DNA from: Pseudomonas cyclaminis
GTDB taxonomy: Bacteria > Pseudomonadota > Gammaproteobacteria > Pseudomonadales > Pseudomonadaceae
Assembly (NCBI RefSeq): GCF_015163715.1
Contig: NZ_JADDUM010000059.1
Span: 1-54,058 of the forward strand
DNA: 54,058 bases
Reading direction: 5' to 3'
Position 1 is the stretch's first letter; each line of letters opens with the position of its first letter. The notes beneath the pieces were generated by a model. That model saw only the letters and a list, made by a program, of their open reading frames with translations. It searched no databases and was not told the origin of the DNA. A program made the translations under genes and the position numbers. This document shows, piece after piece, positions 21,678 to 31,622 of this stretch.

Positions 21678-23198
21678 TCAAGTGGTCAGTGTACGCAGCA
21701 GGTTCTTGTAGTCCTCGCGAATATCCGCGTCGGATTCCTTAAGTTCGTTGATCTTGCGGCATGCGTGCAAGACCGTAGTGTGGTCGCGACCACCAAACAC
21801 ATCGCCGATTTCCGGCAGGCTGTGGTTGGTCAACTCCTTGGAGAGGGCCATGGCCACCTGGCGCGGACGAGCCACCGAGCGCGAACGGCGCTTGGACAGC
21901 AGATCGGAAATCTTGATTTTGTAGTACTCGGCCACGGTGCGCTGGATGTTGTCCACACTCACCAGTTTGTCCTGCAGTGCCAGCAAGTCTTTCAGGGATT
22001 CGCGAATCAGCTCGATGGTGATGTCGCGACCCATGAAGTGCGAGTGAGCGATGACCCGCTTGAGCGCGCCCTCCAGCTCACGCACGTTGGAGCGAATGCG
22101 TTGGGCGATAAAGAAAGCGGCGTCGTGTGGCAGATCGACTTTCGCCTGATCGGCCTTTTTCATCAGGATCGCAACACGGGTTTCCAGCTCCGGCGGCTCG
22201 ACTGCTACGGTCAGGCCCCAGCCGAAGCGCGATTTCAAGCGCTCTTCCAGGCCTTCGATTTCCTTCGGATAACGGTCACTGGTCAAGATGACCTGTTGGC
22301 CGCCTTCGAGCAGGGCGTTGAACGTATGGAAAAACTCTTCCTGGGAACGCTCCTTGCGTGCGAAGAATTGGATGTCATCGATCAGCAAGGCGTCAACGGA
22401 ACGATAGAAGCGCTTGAACTCGTTGATGGCATTGAGCTGCAAGGCCTTGACCATGTCAGCCACGAAGCGCTCCGAGTGCAGGTACACGACCTTGGCATTC
22501 GGGTTCTTCTTTAATAGGTGGTTACCCACAGCGTGCATCAAGTGAGTCTTACCCAAGCCCACGCCACCATAAAGGAACAGCGGGTTGTAACCGTGCTTGG
22601 GGTTATCCGCCACTTGCCAGGCCGCGGCGCGAGCAAGCTGGTTGGATTTACCTTCGACGAAATTTTCGAAGGTAAAGGTGCGGTTCAGGTAACTGGTGTG
22701 CTTGAGCGCGCCTTCTACCTGCACTGTGCGCTGTTCGGCGCGAACCGGTGCCTGTTGCGAGCTGGCGCCAGCCATTGGGTCGAAGCTGTCGCGAGACGGC
22801 TCTTCATTAATAGGCGCATTTTTCTGCGACGCTGATTTCGAAGGCGTCTGGGCAAGCGGCGCAGGCGAATTGTTAACAGGTGCCACTGCGGCCTGAGCCT
22901 GCGAGGCACTCGCCGCCAATGGCGCATTCGGCGCAGCGCGAGGCGCCGAGCTGCGTTTGCTGCCTATTAACAAGGAGAGAACGGGCGCGAGACCGTTGCC
23001 ATGTTCGTCGAGCAATTCGAGAACGCGGCTCAGGTACTTTTCGTTGACCCAGTCGAGAACGAAACGGTTGGGCGCATAAACGCGCAACTCGTCGCCTTCG
23101 GCTTCGACCTGTAGCGGACGGATCCAGGTGTTGAATTGCTGGGCAGGCAGCTCATCGCGCAAAAGCTCTACGCACTGCTGCCAAAGTTCCACTGACAC
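21678..23198 (-). CDS. dnaA: Chromosomal replication initiator DnaA
   Basis: This 506-residue AAA+ initiator binds DnaA boxes, melts oriC and recruits the helicase DnaB. Domain I is residues 1-85, with [26 protein letters not shown] variable Ala/Pro/Ser-rich linker (domain II) covers about 86-165. The AAA+ domain has Walker [17 protein letters not shown] and Walker [11 protein letters not shown]. Domain IV carries the DNA-binding signature [22 protein letters not shown]. The start codon is GTG with AGGGGA upstream. It faces away from rpmH, with the oriC candidate between them. A DnaA box overlaps its likely promoter, consistent with autoregulation. Confidence 0.98.
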   Translation of the reverse strand: MSVELWQQCVELLRDELPAQQFNTWIRPLQVEAEGDELRVYAPNRFVLDWVNEKYLSRVLELLDEHGNGLAPVLSLLIGSKRSSAPRAAPNAPLAASASQAQAAVAPVNNSPAPLAQTPSKSASQKNAPINEEPSRDSFDPMAGASSQQAPVRAEQRTVQVEGALKHTSYLNRTFTFENFVEGKSNQLARAAAWQVADNPKHGYNPLFLYGGVGLGKTHLMHAVGNHLLKKNPNAKVVYLHSERFVADMVKALQLNAINEFKRFYRSVDALLIDDIQFFARKERSQEEFFHTFNALLEGGQQVILTSDRYPKEIEGLEERLKSRFGWGLTVAVEPPELETRVAILMKKADQAKVDLPHDAAFFIAQRIRSNVRELEGALKRVIAHSHFMGRDITIELIRESLKDLLALQDKLVSVDNIQRTVAEYYKIKISDLLSKRRSRSVARPRQVAMALSKELTNHSLPEIGDVFGGRDHTTVLHACRKINELKESDADIREDYKNLLRTLTT

Positions 23199-23242
23199 GG
23201 ATATCCCCTAAGTTGAAAGCCGGTGAGGCAAAAACAGCCGCC

Positions 23243-23273
23243 ATTGTAGCGGCGAGCCGCCCACTTATCCACA
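23243..23273 (-). promoter_or_regulatory. Probable dnaA promoter overlapped by a DnaA box
   Basis: On the minus strand TACAAT (complement of 23243-23248) is a good -10 element 45 bp ahead of the dnaA GTG. The position 17 bp further upstream reads TGGATA and falls inside the perfect DnaA box at 23265-23273. DnaA binding there would cover the -35 region, which suggests autorepression. The -35 itself is weak. Confidence 0.5.
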
Positions 23274-23694
23274 TGTAGGTTGCCCACAGGGCACCCAAAA
23301 TCAATGTCTTATCCGGGAAAAAGGCGACCAATGGTCTGTGCATAAGCTCTGTGGATAAGCGCCCCTGAGCTCGTTGCACAAGTGGGGGGGAAAGTCTGTG
23401 GGTAACCGGCCTGTGGATAACATGCCATTCCACACACAGCTTATCCGACAGCGCAGCACAGGCAGAGCACCGCTTCTCCCCCGTGTTGTCATCCTCTGTA
23501 CACCACGTAGAATGTGGCCTTAAAGCAGTTATCCACAGAGGATGGCCTGCCTAGCTTTTATAAGCTTTACAGAAAAGCTTTAAATAACTTCCTTCTTTAT
23601 TTTTATATCTATGACATTGCTCGTGGAAGGCAGGCGGATAGAAAACGGCGTTTTGCCCTATAGCGATCTAATTGAAGGAAAAGCTGGTTGGAAA

Positions 23695-23723
23695 TTGACC
23701 TAGAGGCTTGCTTTCTCTAGAAT
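23695..23723 (+). promoter_or_regulatory. Sigma-70 promoter of rpmH-rnpA
   Basis: TTGACC (23695-23700) and TAGAAT (23718-23723) are separated by exactly 17 bp and lie 62 bp ahead of the rpmH start. This is the best promoter match in the origin region and suits a strongly expressed ribosomal protein gene. Confidence 0.75.
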
Positions 23724-23784
23724 CGCCGGTCTCTTAAAACGGGGGCCATTCCGGCCCGTTGTGGACGAACCAGGTAACAACGCC

Positions 23785-23919
23785 ATGAAACGTACTTTCC
23801 AACCAAGCACCATCAAACGCGCCCGTACTCACGGCTTCCGTGCTCGCATGGCTACCAAGAACGGCCGTGCTGTCCTGTCGCGTCGCCGCGCCAAAGGTCG
23901 TGCGCGTCTGGCAGTTTGA
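23785..23919 (+). CDS. rpmH: 50S ribosomal protein L34
   Basis: This 44-residue, highly basic protein of the large ribosomal subunit reads [20 protein letters not shown] and ends [12 protein letters not shown], the near-invariant L34 pattern. The length is the standard 44. It is driven by the TTGACC-N17-TAGAAT promoter and is followed 16 bp later by rnpA, the usual pair. An AGGTAAC sequence (23772-23778) is the likely ribosome binding site. Confidence 0.98.
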   Translation: MKRTFQPSTIKRARTHGFRARMATKNGRAVLSRRRAKGRARLAV

Positions 23920-23935
23920 TAATCCGGTACTGGTG

Positions 23936-24340
23936 GTGAGTCAGGACTTCAGTCGGGAAAAGCGTTTGCTAACCCCCCGGCACTTCAAGGCAGTCTTTGA
24001 CTCCCCCACCGGCAAGGTTCCGGGGAAAAATCTCCTGCTCCTTGCGCGTAACAACGATCTTGATCACCCCCGTCTCGGGTTGGTGATTGGCAAGAAGAGC
24101 GTAAAGCTCTCCGTTGAGCGCAATCGCCTCAAGCGTCTGATGCGCGAATCGTTTCGCCTCCACCAGGACACTCTGGTTGGTTGGGATATTGTTATCGTCG
24201 CGCGCAAAGGCTTGGGGGATGTAGAAAACCCCGAATTGATTCAGCATTTCGGCAAGCTCTGGAAACGTCTGGCGCGTACCAACAAGCCAGCACCAGCAGT
24301 CAGCACCGAAACTGTAGGGGTAGACAGCACCGATGCGTAA
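23936..24340 (+). CDS. rnpA: Ribonuclease P protein component
   Basis: This protein of about 134 residues is the basic subunit of RNase P that helps the catalytic RNA (not in this window) cleave tRNA 5' leaders. The conserved RNR motif region reads [20 protein letters not shown], after the N-terminal [17 protein letters not shown]. The start is uncertain: GTG at 23933 and 23936 are adjacent and neither has a strong RBS; 23936 gives [12 protein letters not shown]. The C-terminal tail (about 20 residues rich in Ala, Pro, Thr and Val) is variable in the family. It overlaps yidD by 8 bp. Confidence 0.93.
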   Translation: MSQDFSREKRLLTPRHFKAVFDSPTGKVPGKNLLLLARNNDLDHPRLGLVIGKKSVKLSVERNRLKRLMRESFRLHQDTLVGWDIVIVARKGLGDVENPELIQHFGKLWKRLARTNKPAPAVSTETVGVDSTDA

Positions 24341-24578
24341 ACTGGCACTCGTTCCGATCCAGTTTTATCGCTATGCCATTAGTCCTCTGATGGCCAGTCA
24401 CTGTCGTTTCTACCCCAGTTGTTCCTGCTACGCGTTAGAGGCCATAGAAAATCATGGTCTTCTGCGCGGTGGCTGGCTGACCTTTCGTCGTTTAGGTCGC
24501 TGTCATCCGTGGAATCCCGGTGGTTATGACCCGGTTCCACCTATCCCTACCTCCCGTTCTTCTTCGATGGCCGAGTAA
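24333..24578 (+). CDS. yidD: Membrane protein insertion efficiency factor YidD
   Basis: This 81-residue protein of the YidD family is thought to aid YidC-dependent membrane insertion and lies at the inner face of the membrane. The family pattern is clear: [20 protein letters not shown], then [20 protein letters not shown] and [15 protein letters not shown], with the clustered cysteines. It overlaps the rnpA end by 8 bp and stops 2 bp before yidC, so the three are coupled in the rpmH-rnpA-yidD-yidC operon. Confidence 0.95.
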   Translation: MRKLALVPIQFYRYAISPLMASHCRFYPSCSCYALEAIENHGLLRGGWLTFRRLGRCHPWNPGGYDPVPPIPTSRSSSMAE

Positions 24579-24580
24579 TC

Positions 24581-26263
24581 ATGGATATTAAACGCACGAT
24601 CCTGATCGTCGCCCTGGCAATCGTGTCCTATGTCATGGTTCTTAAGTGGAACCAGGATTATGGCCAAGCTGCCCTGCCGACTCAGAATGTTGCTACCAAT
24701 CAGGCTGCGCCGGCTATTCCGGACACTCCGTTGGGTACCAATGCGTCCGCGAGTGCCGATGTTCCCAGCGCGAATGGCGAGACAACCGCCCCTTTAGAAA
24801 CGCCAGTGGTCACCAATAAAGACCTCATCCTTGTAAAAACGGATGTGCTCGACCTGGCTATCGATCCACAAGGTGGTGATATCGCGCAGTTGAAACTGCC
24901 GCTATATCCACGTCGCCAAGATCATCCAGATGTGCCGTTCCAACTGTTCGATAACGGCGGTGAACGTACTTATCTGGCGCAAAGCGGCCTGACCGGCACC
25001 AATGGTCCGGATGCGCGTGCTACCGGTCGTCCGGTTTATTCGACCGAAAAGAAGACTTATCAACTGGCTGATGGCCAAAATCAGTTGAACGTCGACCTGA
25101 AATTCAGTCTCGACGGCGTCAATTACATCAAGCGCTTCAGCTTCACTCGCGGTTTGTACGACTTGAAGGTCACTTACCTGATCGACAACACCAGCGAAAA
25201 ACCTTGGAGCGGCAACCTGTTTGCCCAACTCAAGCGTGATGGCAGCTCGGATCCATCTTCCAGCACCGCCACCGGCACCGCGACTTACCTGGGCGCTGCC
25301 CTGTGGACAAGTAGCGAGCCGTACAAAAAAGTGTCGATGAAAGATATCGACAAGGGCGCGCTGAAAGAAACCGTCCAAGGCGGCTGGGTCGCCTGGTTGC
25401 AACACTACTTCGTGACCGCATGGATCCCGAACAAAGGTGAAGCCAACCTGGTTCAAACCCGTAAAGACAGCCAAGGCAACTACATCATCGGCTTTACTGG
25501 CCCGGCGCTGACCGTCGCACCAGGTGCCAACGCTGAAACCAGCGCTACCCTTTACGCCGGCCCGAAAAGCCAGGCCGTACTGAAAGAGTTGTCCCCAGGT
25601 CTGGAACTGACTGTGGATTACGGCATTCTGTGGTTCATTGCCCAGCCGATCTTCTGGCTGCTGCAACATATCCACAGCATTGTGGGTAACTGGGGCTTCT
25701 CGATCATCTTCCTGACCATGCTGATCAAGGGGATCTTCTTCCCTCTGTCGGCTGCCAGCTACAAGTCGATGGCGCGTATGCGTGCCGTGGCCCCGAAACT
25801 GGCCGCGTTGAAAGAGCAACATGGTGATGACCGGCAGAAAATGTCGCAGGCCATGATGGAGCTGTACAAGAAAGAGAAGATCAACCCGCTGGGTGGATGC
25901 TTGCCGATCCTCGTGCAGATGCCAGTGTTCCTTTCGTTGTACTGGGTACTCCTGGAAAGCGTGGAAATGCGCCAGGCACCGTTCATGCTGTGGATAACTG
26001 ACCTGTCGATTAAAGACCCGTTCTTTATCCTGCCGATCATCATGGGCGCCACCATGTTCATCCAGCAGCGTCTGAACCCAACACCGCCGGATCCGATGCA
26101 GGCCAAGGTGATGAAAATGATGCCAATCATCTTCACCTTCTTCTTCCTGTGGTTCCCAGCTGGTCTGGTTCTGTACTGGGTGGTCAACAACGTATTGTCG
26201 ATCTCTCAACAGTGGTACATCACACGTAAAATCGAAGCGGCTACCAAAAAAGCCGAGGCGTAA
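24581..26263 (+). CDS. yidC: Membrane protein insertase YidC
   Basis: This 560-residue inner-membrane insertase (Oxa1/Alb3 family) acts alone or with SecYEG; subunit c of the ATP synthase, encoded downstream, is one of its known substrates. The first transmembrane helix (about 5-23) is followed by a low-complexity Ala/Pro/Thr linker and the large periplasmic P1 domain (about 60-340). The conserved C-terminal core has five helices and includes GGCLPILVQMPVFLSLYWVL and PADPMQ-like PTPPDPMQAKVMKMMPIIFTF. The length and layout are typical of gamma-proteobacteria. A terminator follows. Confidence 0.97.
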   Translation: MDIKRTILIVALAIVSYVMVLKWNQDYGQAALPTQNVATNQAAPAIPDTPLGTNASASADVPSANGETTAPLETPVVTNKDLILVKTDVLDLAIDPQGGDIAQLKLPLYPRRQDHPDVPFQLFDNGGERTYLAQSGLTGTNGPDARATGRPVYSTEKKTYQLADGQNQLNVDLKFSLDGVNYIKRFSFTRGLYDLKVTYLIDNTSEKPWSGNLFAQLKRDGSSDPSSSTATGTATYLGAALWTSSEPYKKVSMKDIDKGALKETVQGGWVAWLQHYFVTAWIPNKGEANLVQTRKDSQGNYIIGFTGPALTVAPGANAETSATLYAGPKSQAVLKELSPGLELTVDYGILWFIAQPIFWLLQHIHSIVGNWGFSIIFLTMLIKGIFFPLSAASYKSMARMRAVAPKLAALKEQHGDDRQKMSQAMMELYKKEKINPLGGCLPILVQMPVFLSLYWVLLESVEMRQAPFMLWITDLSIKDPFFILPIIMGATMFIQQRLNPTPPDPMQAKVMKMMPIIFTFFFLWFPAGLVLYWVVNNVLSISQQWYITRKIEAATKKAEA

Positions 26264-26285
26264 TTTACTCTGTGGATAACCACTC

Positions 26286-26310
26286 AAGACGCCCCCTAGT
26301 GGGGCGTTTT
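26286..26310 (+). terminator. Intrinsic terminator after yidC
   Basis: ACGCCCC (26289-26295) pairs with GGGGCGT (26301-26307) around CTAGT, flanked by AAG and TTTT. It separates the rpmH-yidC operon from mnmE. A perfect DnaA box lies just before it at 26271-26279. Confidence 0.8.
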
Positions 26311-26342
26311 GCTTTCCGTCACTTTTGTTCTGGAACCTGCTG

Positions 26343-27713
26343 ATGAGCGCTCCTCGTGAAACCATCGCTGCTGTCGCTACCGCTCAAGGTCGCGGCGGCG
26401 TGGGCATCGTTCGAATTTCAGGGCCGCTCGCCGGCGTGGCAGCACAGGCCATCAGTGGCCGGGAGTTGAAACCGCGTTATGCCCATTACGGCCCGTTTCT
26501 GGATGCAGACCAAAGCGTGTTGGATGAGGGCCTGGCCCTTTATTTCCCTGGGCCGAACTCGTTCACCGGTGAAGATGTTCTGGAATTACAGGGTCACGGT
26601 GGTCCTGTGGTCCTCGATATGCTGCTGCAGCGCTGCCTGCAACTCGGCTGCCGGCTGGCCCGCCCAGGTGAATTCAGCGAACGGGCATTCCTCAACGACA
26701 AACTTGACCTGGCCCAGGCCGAAGCCATTGCCGACTTGATCGAAGCCAGTTCTGCACAGGCGGCACGCAATGCGCTGCGCTCGCTGCAAGGCGCGTTTTC
26801 CTTGCGTGTGCATAACCTGACGGAGCAATTGATCAGCTTGCGCATCTACGTGGAGGCGGCGATTGATTTTCCGGAAGAAGAAATCGACTTTCTCGCCGAT
26901 GGCCACGTACTGGCAATGCTGGATAAAGTCCGCGAGGAGTTATCCACAGTACTGCGCGAGGCCGGGCAGGGCGCCTTGCTACGCGACGGTATGACGGTGG
27001 TGATCGCAGGCCGCCCGAATGCCGGCAAATCCAGTTTGCTCAATGCACTGGCCGGCCGTGAAGCGGCTATCGTTACCGAGATTGCGGGAACCACACGGGA
27101 TATCTTGCGGGAACATATCCACATCGACGGCATGCCTCTCCACGTGGTCGACACCGCAGGGTTGCGTGACACCGATGACCAGGTGGAAAAGATCGGCGTG
27201 GAACGAGCGCTCAAGGCGATCGCCGAGGCCGATCGCGTGCTGCTCGTGGTAGACGCCACCGCACCTGAGGCTGTGGACCCTTTTGCACTCTGGCCGGAAT
27301 TCCTGGAGCAACGGCCGGACCCGGCCAAGGTCACCTTGATCCGCAACAAGGCCGACCTGACGGGCGAAGCCATCGCCATGGAAACCAGCGAGGATGGCCA
27401 TGTCACGATCAGCCTGAGTGCGAAGTCGGCTGGAGAAGGCCTGGAATTGCTGCGTGACCATCTCAAGGCCTGCATGGGCTACGAGCAGACCTCCGAAAGC
27501 AGCTTCAGTGCGCGTCGCAGGCACTTGGAGGCACTGCGTCATGCCAGCGCAGCCTTGGAGCACGGACGCGCTCAGCTGACCCTGGCGGGCGCTGGGGAGC
27601 TGCTGGCTGAAGATTTGCGCCAGGCACAGCAACTATTGGGAGAGATCACCGGCGCCTTCAGTTCCGATGATTTGTTGGGACGGATCTTTTCCAGCTTTTG
27701 CATCGGTAAATAA
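26343..27713 (+). CDS. mnmE: tRNA modification GTPase MnmE
   Basis: This 456-residue protein works with MnmG to place a (carboxymethyl)aminomethyl group on the wobble uridine of certain tRNAs. The N-terminal folate-binding domain (1-120), a helical domain and an inserted G domain are visible. The G domain carries [24 protein letters not shown] and RNKADL. The protein ends in CIGK with the catalytic Cys453. I chose the ATG at 26343, which gives [19 protein letters not shown], over the open frame 18 bases further upstream. Its partner mnmG follows after a 547-bp gap that is unusually rich in DnaA-box-like sequences. Confidence 0.97.
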   Translation: MSAPRETIAAVATAQGRGGVGIVRISGPLAGVAAQAISGRELKPRYAHYGPFLDADQSVLDEGLALYFPGPNSFTGEDVLELQGHGGPVVLDMLLQRCLQLGCRLARPGEFSERAFLNDKLDLAQAEAIADLIEASSAQAARNALRSLQGAFSLRVHNLTEQLISLRIYVEAAIDFPEEEIDFLADGHVLAMLDKVREELSTVLREAGQGALLRDGMTVVIAGRPNAGKSSLLNALAGREAAIVTEIAGTTRDILREHIHIDGMPLHVVDTAGLRDTDDQVEKIGVERALKAIAEADRVLLVVDATAPEAVDPFALWPEFLEQRPDPAKVTLIRNKADLTGEAIAMETSEDGHVTISLSAKSAGEGLELLRDHLKACMGYEQTSESSFSARRRHLEALRHASAALEHGRAQLTLAGAGELLAEDLRQAQQLLGEITGAFSSDDLLGRIFSSFCIGK

Positions 27714-27726
27714 CCCTTCGTTGTTC

Positions 27727-27757
27727 ACAGACAGGCCATTCGCGCCTGTCTGTTTTG
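27727..27757 (+). terminator. Intrinsic terminator after mnmE
   Basis: ACAGACAGGC (27727-27736) pairs perfectly with GCCTGTCTGT (27744-27753) around a 7-base loop, followed by TTTTGTCC. It lies 14 bp past the mnmE stop. Confidence 0.85.
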
Positions 27758-28260
27758 TCCGTTTCAGGGCACCTTTTCATTTTCTGACTCGTCCCTCACA
27801 TCGAGGCGGCCTTGCCATGGGCGAAATTTAACCCGCCCTACGCATTTCTGTGGATTAAGCCCTGTGAATAACCGCCCCTGTGCCCAGTTGATAACAGGGC
27901 CTGAAACCTGAGCAAAAACCCGCCTGTGGATAACCACCTGTTTAATCCACAGGCTTAAAGCACTTATCCAAGGGCCTCATTGGCACATGACCACAGACTT
28001 TTGAATCTCTGTACACAACGTTAATAAAGGGCTGTAGAGATCTATCCACAGAAATGGTGCTCAGTAGAAATAAACATAAAAACAAAGATCTTATAAATTT
28101 CTTTCTTTTTAATTTCTATTGTCAGTGATTCATCCACAGCTGGTTAAATTTTGTGCAAAGGGTTCTTTAGGAAGGGCGAAGTCCCTATACTTGCCGCCAA
28201 AGCTCTAAAACTCTTTCAACAATCAATTCCTGATTACCTACATAAGCAGGCACGAGGTGC
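27758..28260. other. Origin-like intergenic region upstream of mnmG
   Basis: This gene-free stretch contains a cluster of DnaA-box-like sequences and an AT-rich tract. A perfect box is at 27925-27933 (-) and a TTATTCACA box at 27863-27871 (-). One-mismatch boxes are at 27849-27857 (-), 27943-27951 (+) and 28042-28050 (+), and a weaker one at 28130-28138 (+). The AT-rich, T-rich tract covers about 28066-28120 and includes GATCTTATAAATTTC, which recalls the 13-mers of E. coli oriC; the E. coli origin itself lies beside mnmG (gidA). A possible -10 element TATACT for mnmG is at 28186-28191. It may be a secondary or relic origin, or a DnaA-regulated promoter region. Confidence 0.6.
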
Positions 28261-30156
28261 GTGGTGGATTTCCCTTCCCGTTTTGAAGTGATCGTCATCG
28301 GCGGCGGTCATGCCGGTACCGAGGCAGCACTGGCGTCAGCACGCATGGGCGTAAAAACCCTGTTGCTCACGCACAACGTGGAAACCCTCGGTGCAATGAG
28401 TTGCAACCCCGCCATTGGTGGGATCGGCAAAAGCCATTTGGTCAAGGAAATCGATGCCCTTGGCGGCGTCATGGCCATGGCGACCGACAAAGGTGGTATT
28501 CAATTTCGCGTGCTCAACAGCCGCAAAGGCCCGGCCGTGCGTGCTACTCGGGCACAAGCCGACCGTATCCTGTACAAGGCCGCGGTACGTGAAACCCTGG
28601 AAAACCAGCCGAACCTGTGGATATTTCAACAGGCAGCCGACGACCTGATCGTCGAACAAGACGTGGTGAAGGGCGTCGTTACCCAAATGGGTCTGCGTTT
28701 TTTCGCTGAATCCGTGGTGTTGACCACCGGTACGTTCCTGGGCGGACTTATCCACATCGGCATGCAAAATTATTCCGGTGGCCGAGCCGGTGATCCGCCG
28801 TCGATTGCCCTGGCAAAACGCCTGCGTGAATTGCCGCTGCGTGTCGGTCGCCTGAAAACCGGGACCCCACCACGTATTGATGGGCGTTCTGTGGATTTCT
28901 CGATGATGACCGAGCAAGCCGGCGATACGCCGATCCCGGTGATGTCGTTCATGGGCTCCAAAGAACAGCACCCCAAACAGGTAAGCTGCTGGATTACCCA
29001 CACCAATGCCAGAACTCACGAGATCATTGCCGCGAACCTCGACCGTTCGCCGATGTATTCCGGTGTGATCGAGGGGATTGGCCCACGCTACTGCCCCTCG
29101 ATTGAAGACAAAATCCACCGCTTTGCCGACAAGGACAGCCACCAGGTCTTCATCGAGCCCGAAGGCTTGACCACTCACGAGCTGTATCCGAACGGGATTT
29201 CCACTTCCCTGCCGTTCGACGTGCAAATTCAGATCGTGCAATCGATTCGCGGCATGGAAAACGCGCACATCGTGCGCCCCGGTTATGCCATCGAGTACGA
29301 CTACTTCGATCCGCGGGACCTGAAGTACAGCCTGGAAACCAAAGTGATCGGCGGGCTGTTCTTCGCCGGCCAAATCAACGGCACAACCGGTTACGAAGAA
29401 GCCGGCGCCCAAGGTTTGCTGGCCGGGACCAACGCGGCACTGCGTGCACAGGGCAAAGACAGCTGGTGCCCGCGTCGCGATGAAGCGTACATCGGCGTGT
29501 TGGTCGACGACCTGATTACCCTGGGTACCCAGGAACCGTATCGGATGTTTACGTCGCGAGCGGAATACCGCCTGATCCTGCGTGAAGACAACGCCGACCT
29601 GCGCTTGACCGAAAAAGGCCGCGAACTGGGTCTGGTCGATGACGCACGCTGGGCAGCCTTTTGCAAAAAACGCGAAAGCATTGCACTGGAAGAGCAGCGC
29701 CTGAAAAGCACCTGGGTTCGCCCAGGCACTGAGCAGGGCGACGCAATCGCCGAAAAATTCGGCACGCCGCTGACCCACGAGTACAACTTGCTGAATCTGC
29801 TGTCCCGTCCGGAAATCGACTACGCTGGCTTGGTCGAAGTGACGGGGGGCGGCGCAGAAGATCCACAGGTCGCCGAGCAGGTCGAAATCAAGACCAAATA
29901 TGCCGGTTACATTGATCGCCAGCAGGACGAGATTGCTCGACTGCGCGCCAGTGAAGACACCAAGTTGCCTCTGGATATCGACTACACCGGGATTTCCGGT
30001 CTGTCGAAAGAAATTCAAAGCAAGCTGGGGATAACTCGACCAGAAACCCTGGGCCAGGCTTCACGTATCCCCGGCGTCACTCCGGCAGCCATTTCGCTGT
30101 TGATGATTCATTTGAAAAAACGCGGCGCGGGCCGTCAGTTGGAGCAAAGCGCTTGA
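28261..30156 (+). CDS. mnmG: tRNA uridine-5-carboxymethylaminomethyl modification enzyme MnmG (GidA)
   Basis: This 631-residue FAD enzyme is the partner of MnmE in wobble-uridine modification. The N-terminal dinucleotide-binding motif is [18 protein letters not shown] (about 13-30). The family signature [18 protein letters not shown] contains a conserved Cys and the second signature is [20 protein letters not shown]. The C-terminal helical domain binds tRNA and MnmE. The start is a GTG at 28261 (MVDFPSRF); a second GTG follows at once at 28264. The stop overlaps the TTG start of rsmG by four bases. Confidence 0.97.
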   Translation: MVDFPSRFEVIVIGGGHAGTEAALASARMGVKTLLLTHNVETLGAMSCNPAIGGIGKSHLVKEIDALGGVMAMATDKGGIQFRVLNSRKGPAVRATRAQADRILYKAAVRETLENQPNLWIFQQAADDLIVEQDVVKGVVTQMGLRFFAESVVLTTGTFLGGLIHIGMQNYSGGRAGDPPSIALAKRLRELPLRVGRLKTGTPPRIDGRSVDFSMMTEQAGDTPIPVMSFMGSKEQHPKQVSCWITHTNARTHEIIAANLDRSPMYSGVIEGIGPRYCPSIEDKIHRFADKDSHQVFIEPEGLTTHELYPNGISTSLPFDVQIQIVQSIRGMENAHIVRPGYAIEYDYFDPRDLKYSLETKVIGGLFFAGQINGTTGYEEAGAQGLLAGTNAALRAQGKDSWCPRRDEAYIGVLVDDLITLGTQEPYRMFTSRAEYRLILREDNADLRLTEKGRELGLVDDARWAAFCKKRESIALEEQRLKSTWVRPGTEQGDAIAEKFGTPLTHEYNLLNLLSRPEIDYAGLVEVTGGGAEDPQVAEQVEIKTKYAGYIDRQQDEIARLRASEDTKLPLDIDYTGISGLSKEIQSKLGITRPETLGQASRIPGVTPAAISLLMIHLKKRGAGRQLEQSA

Positions 30157-30797
30157 GTTCGTTGGTCACCTCGCAACATGCCGAAGAGTTATCCACAGGT
30201 GCACGCCAGTTGGGCGTTGATCTGACCGCAGTCCAGCACGAGTTGCTGCTGGGCTATCTGGCCCTGTTGATCAAATGGAACAAGGCTTACAACCTCACTG
30301 CAGTGCGCAATCCCGACGAGATGGTGTCCCGGCATTTGCTCGACAGCCTGAGCGTGATGCCGTTTATCGAAAACGGTCGCTGGTTGGACGTGGGCAGTGG
30401 CGGCGGCATGCCGGGTATTCCCCTGGCCATCCTGTTTCCCGAGTCCCAAGTGACTTGCCTGGACAGCAATGGCAAGAAAACCCGCTTCCTGACTCAGGTC
30501 AAACTCGAACTCAAGCTGGATAACCTCCACGTTATCCACAGCCGTGTTGAAGAATTCACGCCTGAACGGCCTTTCAACGGAATTGTTTCCCGGGCGTTCA
30601 GCAGCATGGAGAACTTCAGCAACTGGACACGCCACTTGGGTGACCGCGATACCCGCTGGCTGGCAATGAAGGGCGTCCATCCAAGCGATGAGCTGTTAGC
30701 ATTGCCGACAGACTTCCACCTCGATAGCGAACACGCCTTGGCCGTACCCGGTTGCCAAGGCCAACGCCATCTGCTGATACTGCGCCGCACGGCATGA
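30153..30797 (+). CDS. rsmG: 16S rRNA m7G527 methyltransferase RsmG (GidB)
   Basis: This 214-residue S-adenosylmethionine-dependent enzyme makes m7G527 in 16S rRNA. The SAM-binding motif is [17 protein letters not shown] (about 77-93), preceded by the family stretch [19 protein letters not shown]. The length is typical. The start is TTG at 30153, overlapping the mnmG stop (TTGA), so translation is coupled. Two perfect DnaA boxes lie inside the coding sequence (30189-30197 and 30532-30540). Confidence 0.96.
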   Translation: MSSLVTSQHAEELSTGARQLGVDLTAVQHELLLGYLALLIKWNKAYNLTAVRNPDEMVSRHLLDSLSVMPFIENGRWLDVGSGGGMPGIPLAILFPESQVTCLDSNGKKTRFLTQVKLELKLDNLHVIHSRVEEFTPERPFNGIVSRAFSSMENFSNWTRHLGDRDTRWLAMKGVHPSDELLALPTDFHLDSEHALAVPGCQGQRHLLILRRTA

Positions 30798-30815
30798 TTG
30801 GGAACACAAGCAAGA

Positions 30816-31613
30816 ATGGCTAAGGTATTCGCGATAGCGAACCAGAAAGGTGGCGTGGGCAAAACCACCACCTGCATCAACCTCGCAGCATCCCTGGTCG
30901 CGACCAAGCGCCGGGTGCTGTTGATCGATCTCGATCCACAGGGCAACGCCACCATGGGTAGCGGTGTGGATAAACACGGCCTGGAAAACTCGGTCTATGA
31001 CTTGCTGATCGGCGAGTGCGACCTGGCCCAGGCCATGCACTATTCCGAACACGGCGGTTATCAACTGCTGCCGGCCAACCGCGATTTGACCGCGGCGGAA
31101 GTGGTGCTGCTGGAAATGCAGATGAAAGAAAGCCGTCTGCGCAGCGCTTTGGCGCCGATCCGCGAGAACTACGACTACATTTTGATCGACTGCCCACCGT
31201 CGCTGTCGATGCTCACACTCAACGCGTTGGTGGCTGCCGATGGGGTGATTATCCCCATGCAGTGCGAGTACTACGCGCTGGAAGGTTTGAGCGACCTTGT
31301 GGATAACATCAAGCGTATTGCCGAGTTGCTCAACCCGAACCTGCAGATCGAAGGCTTGCTGCGCACCATGTTCGACCCGCGCCTGAGCCTGATGAACGAT
31401 GTGTCGGCACAGCTCAAGGAACACTTCGGCGAGCAGCTTTACGACACGGTGATTCCGCGCAACATTCGTCTGGCCGAAGCGCCAAGCTATGGCATGCCTG
31501 CGTTGGCGTACGATAAATCGTCCCGTGGCGCCATTGCCTACCTGGCTCTGGCTGGCGAGATGGTTCGCCGCCAACGCCGCAACTCCCGCACCGCTGCAGC
31601 CCAGCCAACTTAA
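30816..31613 (+). CDS. parA: Chromosome-partitioning ATPase ParA (Soj)
   Basis: This 265-residue Walker-type ATPase drives segregation of the ParB-parS complex by dynamic binding to the nucleoid. The deviant Walker A motif is QKGGVGKTTTCINLA (10-24), with the signature lysine, and Walker B is DYILIDCPPSLSML. There is no N-terminal winged-helix extension, as expected for chromosomal ParA. I chose the ATG at 30816 (MAKVFAIANQKGG) over the open frame 18 bases upstream. It precedes parB by 9 bp. Two perfect DnaA boxes lie inside it (30965-30973 and 31298-31306). Confidence 0.97.
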   Translation: MAKVFAIANQKGGVGKTTTCINLAASLVATKRRVLLIDLDPQGNATMGSGVDKHGLENSVYDLLIGECDLAQAMHYSEHGGYQLLPANRDLTAAEVVLLEMQMKESRLRSALAPIRENYDYILIDCPPSLSMLTLNALVAADGVIIPMQCEYYALEGLSDLVDNIKRIAELLNPNLQIEGLLRTMFDPRLSLMNDVSAQLKEHFGEQLYDTVIPRNIRLAEAPSYGMPALAYDKSSRGAIAYLALAGEMVRRQRRNSRTAAAQPT

Positions 31614-31622
31614 GGAATCCCC

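Larger units (their letters stand above)
23199..23784. other. oriC: Chromosomal replication origin candidate (oriC)
   Basis: This 586-bp gap between divergent dnaA and rpmH holds no gene. Perfect DnaA boxes (TTATCCACA or its complement) are at 23265-23273 (+), 23350-23358 (-), 23412-23420 (-) and 23529-23537 (+). A TTATGCACA box is at 23337-23345 (-) and a one-mismatch box at 23397-23405 (-). An AT-rich, T-rich tract at about 23554-23613 follows the last box by 17 bp and is the likely unwinding element. The rpmH promoter lies at its far end. The rpmH-dnaA position is the known place of oriC in Pseudomonas. Confidence 0.93.

Noticed and set aside
27136..27151. CTCCACGTGGTC in mnmE as a further parS
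   Set aside because: Only the central CCACGTGG is shared; both outer thirds of the palindrome are different.
28336..30018. 560-codon open frame antisense to mnmG
   Set aside because: A shadow of mnmG with no RBS or motif.
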